Source of the DNA: Zoogloea sp.
Lineage (GTDB): Bacteria; Pseudomonadota; Gammaproteobacteria; Burkholderiales; Rhodocyclaceae
Assembly (NCBI RefSeq): GCF_028693495.1
Contig: NZ_JAQUVG010000024.1
Coordinates: 1 to 37,455, forward strand
Direction of reading: 5' to 3'
DNA: 37,455 bases
Shown here one piece after another: positions 35,724-37,455 of the stretch (position 1 is the first letter of the stretch; the number at the start of each line of letters is the position of its first letter). Position numbers and translations under genes: made by a program. The notes beneath the pieces were generated by a model that made no database searches, had not been told where the DNA came from, and saw nothing but the letters and a program-made list of their open reading frames with translations.

Positions 35724-37455
35724 GGGAAGTCCGATAGAGGAAATGCTGCTTGTCCCTGCTGCTGCCCGGAAGCGTCTTGCCGGCGCTGCTCAGGAGGCAC
35801 TGGGGCGGATGGACCAGTTCGAGCTCGAGGGCCTGATGGCCCTGGAGACGGAACTGCAGCCCCTTGTCGACCGCCTTCCAGCGGGACAGGCGGGCGTTGG
35901 CGGAATGGAGCATGGGCAGGCGGTTTGCGGCCGGAGCGAAGCGGATCTCGGCCCGGCTGTCGGCCAGGTGCAGATATCGCCCCTCCTCCCCCGCCCGCCA
36001 GCCAGCCAGACCACGACTGGCAGCCATATCGGGAACCCCCAGCCCGGCCGGCGCCCTCAGGGTCCGCAGATGAACCGCATTGCGCACCAGCAGGGCGTTC
36101 CCACCCACTGGCCGGGCCAGGACCACGGAATTGAAGTTCATGGCCTTGCGGACAAACTCGCTGGGAAAGACCGGGTGGACTGGCTGGGCCATCGCCCAGC
36201 CATACACCTTGTGCAAAGCCCGCAGGGATGCCGGCTTGCTGGCGGAGTAGGTGTGATAATAAATGTCGATGGGCTTGATGCGACGGGGAGAGCCGGTCAT
36301 CTGAAAGGTCTCGATGACCCGCTCGAAACCATAGTACGGCCCGGTCCACAGGTTCGTGAACACGTTCTCGTTCATGATTGGCGCATACACGTGAAACCCC
36401 TGGGGATGACGGACTCCCAGGGGGGAGATCGCGGTGAGGCTGGGGTAGGCCCGGGTGATGATGGTGTTGCCGCCGTTCAGGTTGAGCATTCCCCCCTGCT
36501 CTGCCACCTCGAGGGCACGCCCGGTGGGGGCTGCATTACCGGTCCACAACATCAGGCTGACGGGCTTCTCCCGCGGTGCCAGACGCTGGCGGATGTACCC
36601 GGCGGAGCCCAGGATCTCCCGCTCCAGGCTGGGGACATAATCCTGGGGCGCCAGGGTATAGCCCTGGGCGGCAACGCTGACCTTGCCGGCCGCCGTGTCC
36701 TCCCAGTAGAAGGGGTGGGTGTAGCTGTGACTGGCGATCTCCACGTGGGGGAGCGCGAACATGCGCCGAGCAACGCCCTCCATCTCAGCCGACTCCCGGG
36801 GGTAGAGCCCGTGTGGGGCCACTTCGGCCTCGATCACCGACATGGCGTGGGGGATGCGGTAGCGCTCAAGGATGTCCCGCTGCAGGACCTCCGCGGCGAG
36901 CAGCTTACCGGGCATCTCCGCCCGGGAAGGGAAGGCGTCTCCGTCCACGTGGGCAAACAGCAGGCGGCGGCCATTCTCGGTGGTGGTATCCGGTACCGGC
37001 AGGGACGGCAGGGCCAGGGCCGCTGTCAGGAAGGCAAAGGGATCGGTTACCCAGCGGAACTGGTCCAGCCCCCCCGGCATCTCCATCACCCCGTAGCGCC
37101 CGGGCATGACGCCTCCCCAGGGCGCGATGAAGACTTCGTCATAGCGGCGCCCAGCGGTGTCCGTCAGGCTCAGCCACGGAGTGAAATCCGGAGCGTCGAT
37201 GACCAGGGGGTTCGGGGGCGGAGACGGGATGGGCTCCAACTCCAGGCCGATTTCCTTGCTCCGGTGGCTGATCCGCAGGCTGCCTCGGGGCTGCGGCGCT
37301 GCCCGCAGACCAGTGATCATGGCCAGGGGCTGGGTCTTGAGGTGCCCCCGGTCCCCGATCACCGCCACCCGCACGCCCTCCTCGATGCGGGCAGCCAGCC
37401 AGGCGGCCAGCACCTGTCGGGGACGGGGTTCGACAGCTCCGTCAAACCAGGTCAC
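35689..37455 (-). CDS. pelA: Pel deacetylase/hydrolase PelA, C-terminal part (cut by window edge)
   Basis: PelA is a periplasmic enzyme that deacetylates Pel and can also hydrolyse it. The visible 588 residues hold the deacetylase domain with the metal-binding pair D171-G-D173 (in FAHVDGDAF) and H243-x3-H247 (in SHSYTHPF). The 72-residue spacing from D171 to H243 equals that of D528 to H600 in P. aeruginosa, so about 357 residues are missing. These would contain the signal peptide and the GH166 hydrolase domain, so nothing can be said about hydrolase activity. A beta-rich carbohydrate-binding-like C-terminus follows. The frame is open at the window edge. Confidence 0.93.
   Translation of the reverse strand: MTWFDGAVEPRPRQVLAAWLAARIEEGVRVAVIGDRGHLKTQPLAMITGLRAAPQPRGSLRISHRSKEIGLELEPIPSPPPNPLVIDAPDFTPWLSLTDTAGRRYDEVFIAPWGGVMPGRYGVMEMPGGLDQFRWVTDPFAFLTAALALPSLPVPDTTTENGRRLLFAHVDGDAFPSRAEMPGKLLAAEVLQRDILERYRIPHAMSVIEAEVAPHGLYPRESAEMEGVARRMFALPHVEIASHSYTHPFYWEDTAAGKVSVAAQGYTLAPQDYVPSLEREILGSAGYIRQRLAPREKPVSLMLWTGNAAPTGRALEVAEQGGMLNLNGGNTIITRAYPSLTAISPLGVRHPQGFHVYAPIMNENVFTNLWTGPYYGFERVIETFQMTGSPRRIKPIDIYYHTYSASKPASLRALHKVYGWAMAQPVHPVFPSEFVRKAMNFNSVVLARPVGGNALLVRNAVHLRTLRAPAGLGVPDMAASRGLAGWRAGEEGRYLHLADSRAEIRFAPAANRLPMLHSANARLSRWKAVDKGLQFRLQGHQALELELVHPPQCLLSSAGKTLPGSSRDKQHFLYRTSHAAADFDLRCP

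Overview
The window looks like the chromosome of a GC-rich betaproteobacterium, most likely from the Rhodocyclales (Azospira/Dechloromonas-like). The backbone is strongly GC-rich, with codons mostly ending in G or C. The gene set (pilBCD, a FmdB zinc ribbon plus DUF502 plus aspS cluster, nudB, argB, dsbB, ychF, a full pel locus) fits that group. The genus is an inference from gene content, not a measured placement.

Layout, left to right. Bases 1-280 hold the end of a CorC/HlyC-type gene. Bases 370-4212 hold the type IV pilus assembly genes pilB, pilC and pilD. Bases 4339-7114 hold fmdB-like, DUF502 and aspS, closed by a clear intrinsic terminator. Bases 7269-8906 encode a receiver domain plus TPR protein whose phospho-acceptor Asp is replaced by Glu. 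Bases 8974-10243 hold a secreted guanyl-type RNase, a barstar-like inhibitor and nudB, tightly packed. Next come a small convergent Cys-rich CWC protein, a sigma32-type promoter with an Hsp20 gene, then argB, dsbB, an ArgD-like aminotransferase and ychF.

Bases about 15233-24600 are a lower-GC insertion, all on the minus strand. Read in transcription order it encodes an excisionase-like HTH protein, an AlbA_2/Schlafen-type ATPase-fold protein, HsdM, HsdS, RhuM and HsdR, followed by the broken start of a KAP-family P-loop NTPase. HsdR matches EcoR124I residue for residue at the catalytic positions I know, and HsdS carries the AELT/TAEL 12-bp tandem repeats typical of type IC systems, where repeat number sets the spacer length of the target. 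This is a defence island with a degraded end.

Bases 24866-26148 hold an uncertain 58-codon ORF and a striking protein made of about 31 consecutive hexapeptide repeats, convergent with the pel operon. Bases 26176-37455 (minus strand) carry pelABCDEFG, with pelA cut by the window edge. PelD retains the expected c-di-GMP-binding residues, so this cell probably makes Pel exopolysaccharide under c-di-GMP control.

No rRNA, tRNA, CRISPR array, transposase or integrase was seen. The items most worth a second look are the hexapeptide-repeat protein next to pel, the HTH/ATPase/RhuM genes packed into the type I restriction operon together with the repeat cluster in front of hsdM, the truncated KAP gene, and the Asp-to-Glu receiver.
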